64,000 nucleotides of DNA from Hirudinaria manillensis. Lineage: Eukaryota; Annelida; Clitellata; Hirudinida; Hirudinidae. The translations under genes were made by a program, and so were the position numbers. Below are positions 40,710 through 54,772 of this stretch, piece by piece. Within the stretch, counting starts at the first letter, position 1. Every line of letters starts with the position of its first letter. The stretch covers positions 7,755,001 through 7,819,000 of the forward strand of contig CM067536.1 in assembly GCA_034509925.1 (NCBI GenBank), in the 5' to 3' direction. Under the pieces are notes generated by a model. It worked only from the letters and a program-made list of their open reading frames with translations. It did not search any database and was not told where the DNA came from.

Positions 40710-41998
40710 TCTTCTCTATAAATAAAAATGTAAGTTTGTGTTTGTTTCAAATGAACGTTCTCTGAAAGTTCTTAACCAATTGCTTTGAAATTTTAGCACA
40801 ACATGATACAATATTAGATGAGTGTTTTTTATATAGGTTTCATGTAAATATCATTAAACGATATTAAATTCATCTTTGGTTTGTTTTTTTTTTTTTAGAA
40901 ACTATCAATAAAACTGATCAAACTAAGCATTGTAAAATAAAAGTCGTTTTTGTTTGAATCCAAATTATGCCAAGGCCAATTGCGAAATCAGAATTGCGGC
41001 CGAACTTCTTGGGTTTCACCTGTGCGAAAGTTGTTTAAAGACAAGCAAGGATGGTCTCAATAAATTTGTTGAAGGGAATTCAAAAGGTCAGTTGAAAGGT
41101 CTTATTAAATATATCGAATTGAAAACTATTATGACACAGATACCATGTGCGAAACCATCAGAGAACAAGGAAAGCAAATAAATGTTCTGCGTAAAACAAA
41201 TTCGAAATGGTTGATCTGACCTCAGGACTCATTTCGTTGCATCATAAATTCTGTAATTTAGTGACGTCAAAAGAATTGGTTGAAAAAGTACTTCCAAATA
41301 TTCAAACCAATTATAAGATTGGCTGAGTGAACGAGCTAATCAAGAGCCAAGAACAAATACGTCGATGAATCGAACAATATTAATCAATCCAATATTAAAA
41401 GCGAGGCAGTCACTTATAATAACATCAACATTGTTGTGGAAGCAGATGAAGCGGTTAAATATCCAACAGAATTTTTGAATTCACTCGATCTGCCAGGGAT
41501 TCCACCGAAGATACTGCAATTGGAAGTCGGCGTGCCATGTTGCGAAATTTCAACCAACCAAAGCTTTGCAACGGCACGCGGCTTGCAGTAAAAACATTAA
41601 TGAGCAGTAAGTACTAGAAGAAATGATCTTGACAGGACCTATGAAAGGTGAAGATATCCTCATTTCTAGCATTCTTATGATATGCCATTTCAATTTAAGA
41701 GATTACAATTCCCAGTTCGATTGGCCTTTGCAATCACAATAAACAAAAACTCATCGACAATCTTTAGAACTGCATGGTTTAGACCTAAGCACGGATTGCT
41801 TCTCGCATGGGCAATTACATGTTGCGTTTTCTAGAATCGGCAAACCTGATACTGTCTATATTTGTACAGAGAACGGAACAACTAACCCTCAAACATTGTG
41901 AAATTGTAAAATAAACATCTTAGCAAACATGTGCTAAATTTCTTTCTTTTAATATTAATGAAATTGAACCACAGCAACGCGTGGCTGGGAACCGCTAG
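40710..41998 (+). mobile_element. Decayed Helitron, copy 2
   Basis: Same ends and the same internal frameshifts as 25550-26836, so it was copied as part of the block and not by independent transposition. Its left 100 bp follow copy 3 and the rest follows copy 1. Confidence 0.85.
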
Positions 41999-44004
41999 TA
42001 AATAATAAAATAAATAAACTTTAAAAATGTTTCATAAAAACACCTGGACTTGGGAGTTTCCGTTTCTATTAATAGATTCGAAGGCGAATGTATTCAATGT
42101 TGCCTCTTCGGTACCGGACATTCATTTTTTGGATGGCTTTTGCCAGGATTGATTCCTGCCGTTCCAGCATGTGTCTGGTGTGATGGGTTGTTCAGAGTTA
42201 TGATAATGACGATTATGACGTCATTTGTCTGCTCGTTATAGCGAATATTTGGCAAGAAATTATTTTATACGATTACCATTTAAATTTAATTAATTCAACC
42301 GAAAATCAATTTAAATTAATTCAATAATTCGAACTACTATTATTATTATAATTATTATAATTAATAATAAATAATTATAAGTAATTCGATCCAAAAAGAA
42401 GTCGACTTTTTTAGGAAAAAACAAACTATCTTGCCTTAGAATCATATTTAATAAAAATAATTTGACAAATTATGGAATTTTACAAAGATAAAGTACAAAA
42501 AAAAAATAATTAAATAAATATGTTTTACAAACTTTTTATCAAAAACACCTGGACTTGGGAGTTTCCGTTTCTAATAAGACGTTCGAAGGCGGCTGAGACG
42601 TTCGATTTAGTTGGATTTTTTACCGCTCTGTTTTTCTCTTATTTTTTTTGGATGGCTTTTGCCAGGATTGATTCCTGCCGTTCCAGCATGTGTCTGGTGT
42701 GATGGGTTGTTTAAAATGATGGTAATGATGATGACATTTGTTTGCTCTATTGAGCGTATATTCAGCAAAATATTATTTTATACGATTACCATCTAAATTT
42801 AATTAATTCAACTGAAAATCATCAATTTAAATTAATTCAACAATTCGAAAGACTATAATTCTATGTAATTCGCTCCAAAAAGATGTCCACATTTTATAAA
42901 AAAACAAAATATTTTGCCTTAAAATTATCTTTGACAACAAACGTATAGAATTTACAAATAAATAACATAAATAATAAAATAAATAAACTTTACAAAATGT
43001 TTCATAAAAACAGCTGGACTTGGAAGTTTCCGTTTCTAATAAGTTATTCGAATGCGAACGAATTCAACGTTGTATCGTTGAACATGAATCGGAGATTTCA
43101 TTTTTTGGATGGCTTTTGCCAGGACTGGTGTGGTGGATTGTTCAAAATTAGTTTTTCAAAGTAGGTCATTCAAAGTGGGTCATACAAAGTGGGTTCATTC
43201 AAAATGATGTCGCATATTGTGACTTATGAGAGCATAAAAGAATGTTTAGATCTCGTCATATAAATTGAATCTCTAAATTTTTAATAAAACTCTAAAATGT
43301 ACAAAAATCAATTTTAATGTCGTCCTAAAACAGACTTGCTATTTATAAAATCGCTGGTTCGCGGGAATTTGATGATGAAGTGGGAAAGGAAGGCTAAGGT
43401 GCTTGTTTGGGTAATTATTATGTAAAACGTAATATTATGTTCTTTATTATGAAAACTATATTGGTCTGTAATTCAATATGGTAATTTGTGCGATTCGTAA
43501 TATTCCATTCATTTTATAAGAATATTAATAAGAACAATAATAATGAATATTATTTTATATTGTTATAGTATTTTACTTTGTAATTGTTTAGGTCGTAATC
43601 ATTAAGAGTTCAACACCCAGTTACGATCGTCAGTGAAGATCATAGATCATAGTTGAAGTTGTTCTTTCAGAAACGCGCTGTCGAAGCGAGTGAAAAACTG
43701 ACAGGAAATGGACGCAGATTGGAAATCGTTATGGCAAATTACATTTGATAACAAATTTATAGAATTTATGAATAAATAATAAAATTAATAAATTTTACAT
43801 AGTTTTTGTCAAAAACACCTGGACTTGGGATTTTCCATTTCTAATAATTCATTCAAAAGCGAGTGAATTCGACATTGTATTGTTGGTTAACGATAACATT
43901 CATTTTTTGGATGGCTTTTGCCAGGATTAGTAAAATAAAATAAGAATGGTCTATCGCCAATTAAATTATAATTCACAAAAGTACGGCAGTTTATACAATA
44001 ATTA

Positions 44005-44178
44005 TCAAAAACACCCTGGAGATTGGGATTCCAGCTTCACATAAGAGTGTCTACAAATTTAGACATATCGTCAGAAATTGTTCTATGGGTAAATTACCAT
44101 TTTTGATAGCCGTACCGGATATGGCTTTAGCGATGGGAATCCTACCTTCTGGATCGGATTCAAGCGCTTAATTTTTTC
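44005..44178 (-). repeat. Family II unit in block copy 2
   Basis: Nearly identical to 28846-29020, including the TAG in the minus-strand frame. The inverted-repeat element follows at 44274. Confidence 0.75.
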
Positions 44179-44273
44179 GATTTAACAACTTAATGGTGAT
44201 TTAATGCCACGAAACTAATTCGATTAATTTGAATGACTACTTGTTCCAAAAACTTGAAAGATCAACTTCCATT

Positions 44274-44344
44274 CAATTGGCGTGGTTCGTGGGGTCAGAC
44301 CCCGTAGGTGTGACGGTGGGTTAGTACTACTTCTGTACCAATTG
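44274..44344 (+). repeat. 71-nt inverted-repeat element
   Basis: Copy following family II in block copy 2. Confidence 0.8.
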
Positions 44345-45392
44345 CAGTTCTAACTCTGGGTTGACTGCACCAATACCAATACACTAATTCATATGGTTCA
44401 TCTAAATTCTAGTTACTAAGGTCCTGGCATCCAGAACGTCGTTGAATCAGTTGATGTTGTTGTTTCCATATGTTTACAAAAAGCATGAATAACATGCTAA
44501 TCCTTGTTTTTTCTAGAATGATTATGAAATGAATTGCAAAAAAAAAACTATTATAAAATGAATCTTTATAAACTAAATTATTATTATATATAGATAATAA
44601 ACTTTTGGAATTTATGAATAAATAATAAAATAAATACATTTTACATAATGTTTGTCAAAAACACCAGGACTTGGAAGTTTCCGTTTCTAATAAGATATTC
44701 GAAGGTGTCTGAGACGTTCGATTTGGTTGTAGTTTTGACAACTTGTGAGATTGTATTTTTTTGGATGGCTTTTGCCAGGATTGATTCCTGACGTTCCAGC
44801 GTGTGTCTGGTGTGTCATGGATTGTTCAAAAAATGATGATAATGATTACGATGACGACGACGACGACGATGAAGATCTATTGAACGAATATTCAGCAAAA
44901 TATTATTTTATACGATTACCATCTAGATTTAATTAATTCAACTGAAAATCATCTATTTAAATTAATTCAAGAATTCGAGCGACTATAATTATTATAATTA
45001 ATAATAAATAATTATAAGTAATTCGCTCCAAAAAGATGTCGACTTTTTTGGAAAAACCAATAAATTGCCTTAAAATTATATTTAATAAAAATAATTTGAC
45101 AAATTATGGAGTTTTACAAAGAATTATGTAAAAAATAAAATAAAATAAATAAATAAATAAATATGGTTGACAAACTTTTTATCAAAAACACCTGGACTTG
45201 GGAGTTTCCGTTTCTAATAAGACATTCGAATTCAATGTTGCTGTGTTTCACATTGTTCATTAGTTTCATTTTTTGGATGGCTTTTGCCAGGGTTGATTCC
45301 TGCCACTCCAGAGTGCGTCTGGAATGATGGGTTGTTCAAAATTACTTGTTCAAAGTAACAATAAATAATAATAATAATAAAAATAATAATAT

Positions 45393-45674
45393 TCCAAGTC
45401 TTGCATGCTAATCGATGTTTCAGTCCCGGTTGATAAGAACATCGCGCTCAAAGAAGCTGAAAAAATTAGCAAATACAAGGACCTGGAGATTGAAATCAAC
45501 CGGATGTGGAACGTGGAGTCTAAAGTCGTTCCGGTAATTGTAGGAGCGCTCGGAACGCTAAGAAAAGACTTTACAAAGTATGTAGAGTTGATACCAGGAC
45601 GACCAAAGATTTCGGAGATTCAGAAGATCTCCTCGCTGGGCTGCGCCCACATTCTTCGGAAAGTTCTTGGATGA
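45393..45674 (+). pseudogene. pol C-terminal fragment, block copy 3
   Basis: In frame over 89 codons from [19 protein letters not shown] to HILRKVLG. Left breakpoint identical to copy 2. Confidence 0.75.
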
Positions 45675-46913
45675 ATTGCTAAGCATTCATTCATCACCGG
45701 CTGTGAAACCGAGAAGAAGAAGGAAAAATGTGTTTAATAATAATAACAACTATAATAATGAATATTATTTTATTTTATTATCTTTTTGTTATAGTATTTT
45801 ACTTTGTAATTGTTTACGTCATGACCATTACGAGTTCAACACCCAGTTACGATCGTCAGTGAAGTTCGTCGTTGAAGTTGTTCCTTCAGAAACGCGCTGA
45901 CGAAGCTTAAAAAACTGACAGGAAATGGACGCAGATTGGAAATCGTTATGTCAAATTACATTTGATAACAAATTTATAGAATTTATGAATAAATAATAAA
46001 ATTAATAAATTTTACAAAATATTTGTCAAAAACACCTGGACTTGGAAGTTTTCGTTTCTAATAAGTTATTTGAAGGCGAATGAATTAGACGTTCTATCGT
46101 TCGATACGGTTGTTAAGTTTAAATTTTTGGATGGCTTTTGCCAGGATTGATTCCTGCTGCTCCAGAGTGCATGTGGTGTGATGGGTTGTTCAAAATTAGT
46201 TGTTCAAACTAGGTCATTCAAATTAGGTCTAGTTATTATTAGTAGTATAATTATTAATTATATTAATAAATTTTTATATTAATTAAATTATTAAATATAT
46301 TAATTATATTAATAATTATTATAAGTAATTTCTATTCCATATTAGTATCTATTTGTGCTAAATATCTCATATACAATGTCATCATTCCATGCAAGTTTAT
46401 AAAATGAATTAAAAAAACTATTATAAAATGAAACTTTATAAACTAAATTATTATTATTAAATATAGATAATAAACTTTTAGAATTTATAAATAAATAATA
46501 AAATAAATAAATTTTACATAATGTTTGTCAAAACACCTGGACTGGAAGTTTCCGTTTCTAATAAGACATTCGAAGGCGAATGAAATCGACTTCGCAGCGT
46601 TTTGGACATCAGTTTGAGATTTCATTTTTTGGATGGCTTTTGCCAGGATTGATTCCTGCCGCTCCAGCATGTGTCTGGTGCGATGGGTTGTTTAAAATTA
46701 GTTGTTCAAAGTAGGTCGTTCAAAGTGATGTCGCATATTGTGACTTAAACCAAAGCTAAGGTGCTTGTTTGGGTAACTATTATGTAAAACGTAATATTGC
46801 GTTCATTAGTATTAAAAATATATTGGTCTGTAATTCAATCTGGTGATTTGTGCGATTCATAATATTTCAATAGTTTAATAATAATAATACTATTAATAAT
46901 AATAATGATAACA

Positions 46914-47060
46914 ATTGCAGGATCTGTGGCAAGGCCCAAGAAACGATAAGCCACATAAAGTCGGGTTGCACTGTGTTAGCAGCAACTGAATATTTGCACC
47001 GACATAATAAGGTGGCCAGTTACATCCACTGGGTTGTAAGCCGTGAGCTAGGATGGGAAG
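46914..47060 (+). pseudogene. pol zinc-knuckle fragment, block copy 3
   Basis: Same fragment as 22502, with the same breakpoints and a Cys-to-Ser change in VVSRELGWE. Confidence 0.75.
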
Positions 47061-47629
47061 TAAATAATAAAATAAATAAATTTTACATAATGTTTGTCAA
47101 AACACCTGGACTTGGAAGTTTCCGTTTCTAATAAGATATTCAAAGGTGGCTGAGACGTTCGGATTGATAGGATCTTCTACCACTCTGTTGCCTCTTATTT
47201 TTTTTGGATGGCTTTTGCCAGGATTGATTCCTGCCGCTCCAGCGTGTGTCTGGTGTGATGGGTTGTTCAAAGTTATGATAATGATGATGATTATGATGAT
47301 TATGATGACGACGATGAAGACATTTGTTTGCTCAATTGGGCGAATATTTAGCAAAATAATTAACAAATTATTATTTTATACGATTACTATCTAAATTTAA
47401 TCAATTCAACTGAAAATCAATTTAAATTAATTCAACAATTCGAACGACTTCATTAATAATAAATAATTATAAGTAATTCGCTCCAAAAATATGTCGACTT
47501 TTTATAAAAAAACAAAATATTTTGCCTTAAAATCATATTTAATAAAATTTTGCCAGGATTGGTTCTTGCCGCTCCAGCTTGCGTTTGGTGTGATGAGTTG
47601 TTCATAATTAATTGTTCAAAGTACCAATA

Positions 47630-47664
<35 letters not shown>

Positions 47665-48325
47665 GATTAATAATATTAATAATAATAATAATAGCTTTAA
47701 TATTTCTGGAGTTTGACATCTGGTGACGTTTTCGTAAATTTGGCGGATGGGTTTGAAAGTCGACATTTGTTTGCTCTATTGAGCGAATATTTAATAAAAT
47801 ATTATTTTCTACGATTACCATTTAAATTTAATTAATTCAACTGAAAATCATCAATTTAAATTGATTCAGCAATTCGAATGACTATAATTATAAGTAATTC
47901 GCTCCAAAATGATGTCGTTTTTTAGTAAAAACTAAATATCTTGCCTTAAAATCATATTTATTAAAAATAATTTGACAAATTATGGAATTTTACAAAGAAT
48001 AAAGTAAAAAATAAAAAAAATATATTTTTGAAACTCTTAATCAAAAACACCTGGACTTGGGTGTTTCCGTATCTAATAAGACATTCGGAGGCGTGGCGAA
48101 TGTATTCACGGTTGACTTGATGAATTGTTAACAATTCAATATTTGGATGGCTTTTGCCAGGATTGATTCCTGCCACTCCAACGTGTGTCTGGTGTGATGG
48201 GTTGTTCAGAGATATGATAATGATGATGATGACGACGATGATTATGACATTTTTCTGCTCAATAGAGCGAATATTTAGCAAGAAATTAGTTCACTCGATT
48301 ATCGTCCACATAAGAAATACGAGAA

Positions 48326-48657
48326 AAAAAGAGATAAAAATTTTGGGGTTGCCATCTTTGGTATATAGAAGAAAATGGGCCGATCTGATATTATTGTTCA
48401 ACATTATTAAAGGATCGGCAGAGGATGTTGGGGGCCCCAGACTCACGTTGTGTCCGGATGAGAGGGCAAGAGGCCATGATTGGAAGTTGGCAACAAGAGC
48501 CTCACACAAAGACCTGAGGAAGTTTTTCTGTAGCAACAGAGTTGTTCAAGATTGGAATGGACTTCCTCAAGCGGTCGTCGAGGCACAGAACATTGAGATA
48601 TTTAAAATTTTATTGGATGATCATTTTGGGGATTATAAATATTCGATTACTTTGTGA
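48326..48657 (+). pseudogene. CR1/L2-like pol C-terminus, block copy 3
   Basis: Homologue of the two previous copies, keeping FFCSNRVVQDWNGLPQ and ending at 48657. Confidence 0.8.
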
Positions 48658-48763
48658 GCGGTGAACACTAGTTGTTAGTTATGTTGGGCTTTTGTTTGAA
48701 TGCTTGATTTTGTTACAGGCAACTACAACTTTTTCCAAAAAACTTAAAAGATCGGCTTCCAAT

Positions 48764-48841
48764 CAATTGGCGTGGTTCGGGTCAGACGGGGTCAGACCCC
48801 GTAGGTGTGACGGTGGGTTAGTACTACGTCTGTACCAATTG
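48764..48841 (+). repeat. Inverted-repeat element with internal duplication
   Basis: This copy is 78 nt: part of GGGTCAGAC is duplicated (GGGTCAGACGGGGTCAGACC), a net gain of 7 nt. It is the only complete copy that departs from 71 nt. Confidence 0.8.
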
Positions 48842-49988
48842 TAGTTCTAACTCTGGGTTGGCTGCACCAATACCAATACACTAATTCGGTCTTCATCTGG
48901 TTCATCTAAATTCTAGTTACTAAGGTCCAGGCATCCAGTTCATCCCAGTAAGTCTTTCCACGTTTGAATCCACGTTTGGAACGTCGTTGAATCAGTTGAT
49001 GTTGTTGTTTCCATATGTTTACAAAAAGCATGAATAACATGCAAATCCTTGATTTTCTAGAATGATTATTAAATGAATTAAAAAAAACTATTATAAAATG
49101 AAACTAAATTATTATTATATATAGATCTTTTATAATTTATAAATAAATAATAAAATAAATAAATTTTACATAATTTTTGTCAAAAACACCTGGACTTGGA
49201 AGTTTCCGTTTCTAATAAGTTATTTGAAGGCGAATGAATTCGACATTGTATCGCTGGTTAAGAACCTGACATTCATTTTTTGGATGGCTTTTGCCAGGAT
49301 TGATTCCTGCCGCTCCAACGTGTGTCTGGTGTGATGGGTTGTTTAAAATGATGATAATAATGATGATGACATTTGTTTGCTCTATTGGGCGAATATTTAG
49401 CAAAATAATTATCAAATTATTATTTTATCCTACTATCATCTAAATTTAATTAATTCAACTGAAAATCATCAATTTAAATTTATTCAAAAATTCGTACGAC
49501 TATAATTATAAGTAATTCGATCCAAAAACGTCGACTTTTTAGTAAAAACAAAATATCTTGCCAGAGTTCGTTTGGTGTGATGGGTTGTTCAAAGTAGGTC
49601 ATTCAAAGTGGGTCGTTCAAAATGATGTCGCGTATTGTGAGTTATGAGAGCATAAAAGAATGTTTAGAACTCGCCATATAAATTGAATATCTAAATTTTT
49701 AATAAAACTCTTTTATTTCATTTCTTTATAAATAAAAATTTAATTTTAAAACTAGAATTAATTAAAATAATCAAATTCATTAATTTAATATAAATTAAAA
49801 TAAAATAATCTGATTCTGTATCAATCGAATAACATTGGTCTAAGCAGTTCAAAATTCCTTTTTTTGCTTCCTCTTGAAACGGTTATGTATGAATTACATA
49901 TAATTTTGTATAAGTGTAAGCAGCTCGAAATTAACCTAAATTAATCGGCCGAAATAATTTTTAATATTTTTATTTCATTTCTTTATAA

Positions 49989-51277
49989 TCTTCTATATAA
50001 ATAAAAATGTAAGTTTGTGTTTGTTTCAAATGAACGTTCTCTGAAAGTTCTTAACCAATTGCTTTGAAATTTTAGCACAACATGATACAATATTAGATGA
50101 GTGTTTTTTATATAGGTTTCATGTAAATATCATTAAACGATATTAAATTCATCTTTGGTTTGTTTTTTTTTTAGAAACTATCAATAAAACTGATCAAACT
50201 AAGCATTGTAAAATAAAAGTCGTTTTTGTTTGAATCCAAATTATGCCAAGGCCAATTGCGAAATCAGAATTGCGGCCGAACTTCTTGGGTTTCACCTGTG
50301 CGAAAGTTGTTTAAAGGCAAGCAAGGATGGTCTCAATAAATTTGTTGAAGGGAATTCAAAACCCCAGTTGAAAGGTCTTATTAAATATATAGAAGAATTG
50401 AAAACTATTATGACACAGATACCATGTGCGAAACCATCAGAGAACAAGGAAAGCAAATAAATGTTCTGCGTAAAACAAATTCGAAATGGTTGATCTGACC
50501 TCAGGACTCATTTCGTTGCATCATAAATTCTGTAATTTAGTGACGTCAAAAGAATTGGTTGAAAAAGTACTTCCAAATATTCAAACCAATTATAAGATTG
50601 GGTGAGTGAACGAGCTAATCAAGAGCCAAGAACAAATACGTCGATGAATCGAACAATATTAATCAATCCAATATTAAAAGCGAGGCAGTCACTTATAATA
50701 ACATCAACATTGTTGTGGAAGCAGATGAAGCAGTCAAATATCTAACAGAATTTTTGAATTCACTCGATCTGCCAGGGATTCCACCGAAGATACTGCAATT
50801 GAAAGTCGGCGTGCCATGTTGCGAAATTTCAACCAACCAAAGCTTTGCAACGGCACGCGGCTTGCAGTAAAAACGTTAATGATACGTAAGTACTAGAAGA
50901 AATTATCTAGACAGGACCTATGAAAGGTGAAGATATCCTCATTTCTAGCATTCTTTTGATATGCCATTTGAATTTAAGAGATTACAATTCCCAGTTCGAT
51001 TGGCCTTTGCAATCACAATAAACAAAAACTCATCGACAATCTTTAGAACTGCATGGTTTAGACCTAAGCACGGATTGCTTCTCGCATGGGCAATTACATG
51101 TTGCGTTTTCTAGAATCGGCAAACCTGATAATGTCTATATTTGTACAGAGAACGGAACAACTAACCCTCAAACATTGTGAAATTGTAAAATAAACATCTT
51201 AGCAAACATGTGCTAAATTTCTTTCTTTTAATATTAATGAAATTGAGCCACAACAACGCGTGGCTGGGAACCGCTAG
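49989..51277 (+). mobile_element. Decayed Helitron, copy 3
   Basis: Same ends. The left end reads TCTTCTATATAAATAAAAAT, closer to the usual TCTATATATAAAAATG type. It has its own substitutions, including CCCC at about 50360 and TATAGAAGAATTG with three extra bases. Confidence 0.85.
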
Positions 51278-52762
51278 TAAATAATAAAATAAATAAACTT
51301 TAAAAATGTTTCATAAAAACACCTGGACTTGGAAGTTTCCGTTTCTATTAAGAGATTCGAAGGCGAATGAACTCAATGTTGCCTCTTCGGTACCAGACAT
51401 TCATTTTTTGGATGGCTTTTGCCAGGATTGATTCCTGATGTTCCAGCCCGTGTCTGGTGTGATGGGTTGTTCAAAATGATGGTAATGATGATGACATTTG
51501 TTTGCTCTATTGAGCGTATATTCAGCAAAATATTATTTTATACGATTACCATCTAAATTTAATTAATTCAACTGAAAATCATCAATTTAAATTAATTCAA
51601 CAATTCGAAAGACTATAATTCTATGCAATTCGATCCAAAAAGATGTCCACATTTTATAAAAAAACAAAATATTTTGCCTTAAAATTATCTTTGACAACAA
51701 ACGTATAGAATTTACAAATAAATAACATAAATGATAAAATAAATAAACTTTAAAAATGTTTCATAAAAACACCTGTACTTGGAAGTTTCCGTTTCTAATA
51801 AGTTATTCGAATGCGAACGAATTCAACGTTGTATCGTTGAACATGAATCGGAGATTTCATTTTTTGGATGGCTTTTGCCAGGACTGGTGTGGTGGATTGT
51901 TCAAAATTAGTTTTTCAAAGTAGGTCATTCAAAGTGGGTCATACAAAGTGGGTTGTTTCAAAATGATGTCGCATATTGTGAGTTATGAGAGCATAAAAGA
52001 ATGTTTAGATCCCGCCATATAAATTCAATCTCTAAATTTTTAATAAAACTCTAAAATGTACAAAAATCAATTTTAATGTCGTCCTAAAACAGACTTGCTA
52101 TTTATAAAATCGCTGGTTCGCGGGAATTTGAAGATGAAGTGGGAAAGGAAGGCTAAGGTGCTTGTTTGGGTAATTATTATGTAAAACGTAATATTATGTT
52201 CTTTATTATGAAAACTATATTGGTCTGTAATTCAATATGGTAATTTGTGCGATTCGTAATATTCCATTCATTTTATAAGAATATTAATAATAACAATAAT
52301 AATGAATATTATTTTATATTGTTATAGTATCTTACTTTGTAATTGTTTAGGTCGTAATCATTAAGAGTTCAACACCCAGTTACGATCGTCAGTGAAGATC
52401 ATAGATCATAGTTGAAGTTGTTCTTTCAGAAACGCGCTGTCGAAGCGAGTGAAAAACTGACAGGAAATGGACGCAGATTGGAAATCGTTATGGCAAATTA
52501 CATTTGATAACAAATTTATAGAATTTATGAATAAATAATAAAATTAATAAATTTTACATAGTTTTTGTCAAAAACACCTGGACTTGGGATTTTCCATTTC
52601 TAATAATTCATTCAAAAGCGAGTGAATTCGACATTGTATTGTTGGTTAACGATAACATTCATTTTTTGGATGGCTTTTGCCAGGATTAGTAAAATAAAAT
52701 AAGAATGGTCTATCGCCAATTAAATTATAATTCACAAAAGTACGGCAGTTTATACAATAATT

Positions 52763-52937
52763 ATCAAAAACACCCTGGAGATTGGGATTCCAGCTTCACA
52801 TAAGAGTGTCTACAAATTTAGACATATCGTCAGAAATTGTTCTATGGGTAAATTACCATTTTTGATAGCCGTACCGGATATGGCTTTAGCGATGGGAATC
52901 CTACCTTCTGGATCGGATTCAAGCGCTTAATTTTTTC
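52763..52937 (-). repeat. Family II unit in block copy 3
   Basis: Same type as 28846 and 44005, again with the TAG. The inverted-repeat element follows at 53033. Confidence 0.75.
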
Positions 52938-53032
52938 GATTTAACAACTTAATGGTGATTTAATGCCACGAAACTAATTCGATTAATTTGAATGACTACT
53001 TGTTCCAAAAACTTGAAAGATCAACTTCCATT

Positions 53033-53103
53033 CAATTGGCGTGGTTCGTGGGGTCAGACCCCGTAGGTGTGACGGTGGGTTAGTACTACTTCTGTACCAA
53101 TTG
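53033..53103 (+). repeat. 71-nt inverted-repeat element
   Basis: Copy following family II in block copy 3. A truncated right half of the element is also present at 59209-59245. Confidence 0.8.
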
Positions 53104-53964
53104 CAGTTCTAACTCTGGGTTGACTGCACCAATACCAATACACTAATTCATATGGTTCATCTAAATTCTAGTTACTAAGGTCCTGGCATCCAGAACGTCG
53201 TTGAATCAGTTGATGTTGTTGTTTCCATATGTTTACAAAAAGCATGAATAACATGCTAATCCTTGTTTTTTCTAGAATGATTATGAAATGAATTGCAAAA
53301 AAAAAACTATTATAAAATGAATCTTTATAAACTAAATTATTATTATATATAGATAATAAACTTTTGGAATTTATGAATAAATAATAAAATAAATACATTT
53401 TACATAATGTTTGTCAAAAACACCAGGACTTGGGAGTTTCCGTTTCTAATAAGATATTCGAAGGTGTCTGAGACGTTCGATTTGGTTGTAGTTTTGACAA
53501 CTTGTGAGTTTGTATTTTTTTGGATGGCTTTTGCCAGGATTGATTCCTGACGTTCCAGCATGTGTCTGGTGTGTCATGGATTGTTCAAAAAATGATGATA
53601 ATGATTACGATGACGACGACGACGACGATGAAGATCTATTGAACGAATATTCAACAAAATATTATTTTATACGATTACCATCTAGATTTAATTAATTCAA
53701 CTTTTAGAATTTATAAATAAATAAATTTTACAAAATGTTTGTCAAAAACACCAGGACTTGGGAGTTTCCTTTTCAATAAGACATTCGAAGGTGTCTGAGA
53801 ATTTATAAATGATATGTTCCGATATTTTTGGATGGCTTTTGCCAGGATTGATTCCTACCGCTCCAGAGTGCGTCTGGTGTGATGGGTTGGTCAAAGTTAT
53901 GATAATGATGATGATTATGATGACGATGACGATGAAGACATTTGTTTGCTCAATTGGGCGAATA

Positions 53965-54772
53965 CAGTTCGCTCATTATAGATAGGAAAAAGTGATTTTT
54001 TATGGTAACTCATGTTATATTTCACAAAATTTACTCAAATTTTAGAATGTTATGTAAAACGTGTTTATACATTTATGTATAAAAATTTCATTGAGTATTA
54101 ATTTCACACTAATTGAGATTAACGAAAACGCTTTTTTGGGGCGTCCAAACATGATAGGAATTTGGCGATGAAAGTCAATAATAAGGCCAGAAATTTATTT
54201 TTTGCACACAAAACGTTATTCAATACGAAATTATATTTCCTTTTTTTTCTATTATATCGAAACATCTATTATTCATAGACAAACACAATTTTCTTATGTA
54301 GTCCAATTTCATCTCCTTCCATGCACCCTGATGGCATCTTCCAGCTCTAATTTGGAGTGAAACTGTCTCCCGTCTTTATAAACTGCTCTTGATAACTCAC
54401 CCCAACAATTTTCAATAGGATTGAGGTCCGGTGAACGAGCTGGCCAACTCAAAACCTTGATGTTATTTTCCTGGAAGAAGTCTCTTGTCACTTTCGAGGT
54501 GTGGATAGGAGCATTGTCTTGCTGGAATACAAAATTCCGTCCATATTTCCTCTTGGCGAAGGGCAGGAGATTATTGATCAATACTTCGATGTAGTCTACT
54601 AACTTTTGCCTTCCTTGGAGGAAGGTCAAATCAGTGACTCCATCATGTGAAATCCCTGCCCAAATCATCACTGTTCCACCCCCATGATTCCTGCTAAAAA
54701 ATGTCTCCTTCTCTTTTTCTTAGGTCATGCCAGTAGCATTGATGACCATCAGGATCGTCTAGGTTGAACTTG
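53965..54772 (-). mobile_element. Truncated Tc1/mariner element, copy 2
   Basis: Near-identical to 30045-30852 at an offset of 23,920 bp, with the same borders and frameshift. It was duplicated with the block. Confidence 0.8.
54309..54671 (-). pseudogene. Tc1-type transposase C-terminal part, copy 2
   Basis: Encodes the same protein as 30389-30751, again with QQDNAP and PIEN 34 residues apart. Upstream the sequence reads FNLDDPDG instead of FNLDGPDG. Confidence 0.9.

Larger units (their letters stand above)
36568..45392 (+). repeat. Higher-order block AB, copy 2 (8825 bp)
   Basis: It has the same module order as copy 1, but lacks the unit carrying the Tc1 fragment. The block is followed directly by copy 3. 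Its B part (43.16-45.39 kb) also matches 34.34-36.57 kb, so an extra B part precedes it. The copy is a recombinant (see findings). Confidence 0.85.
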
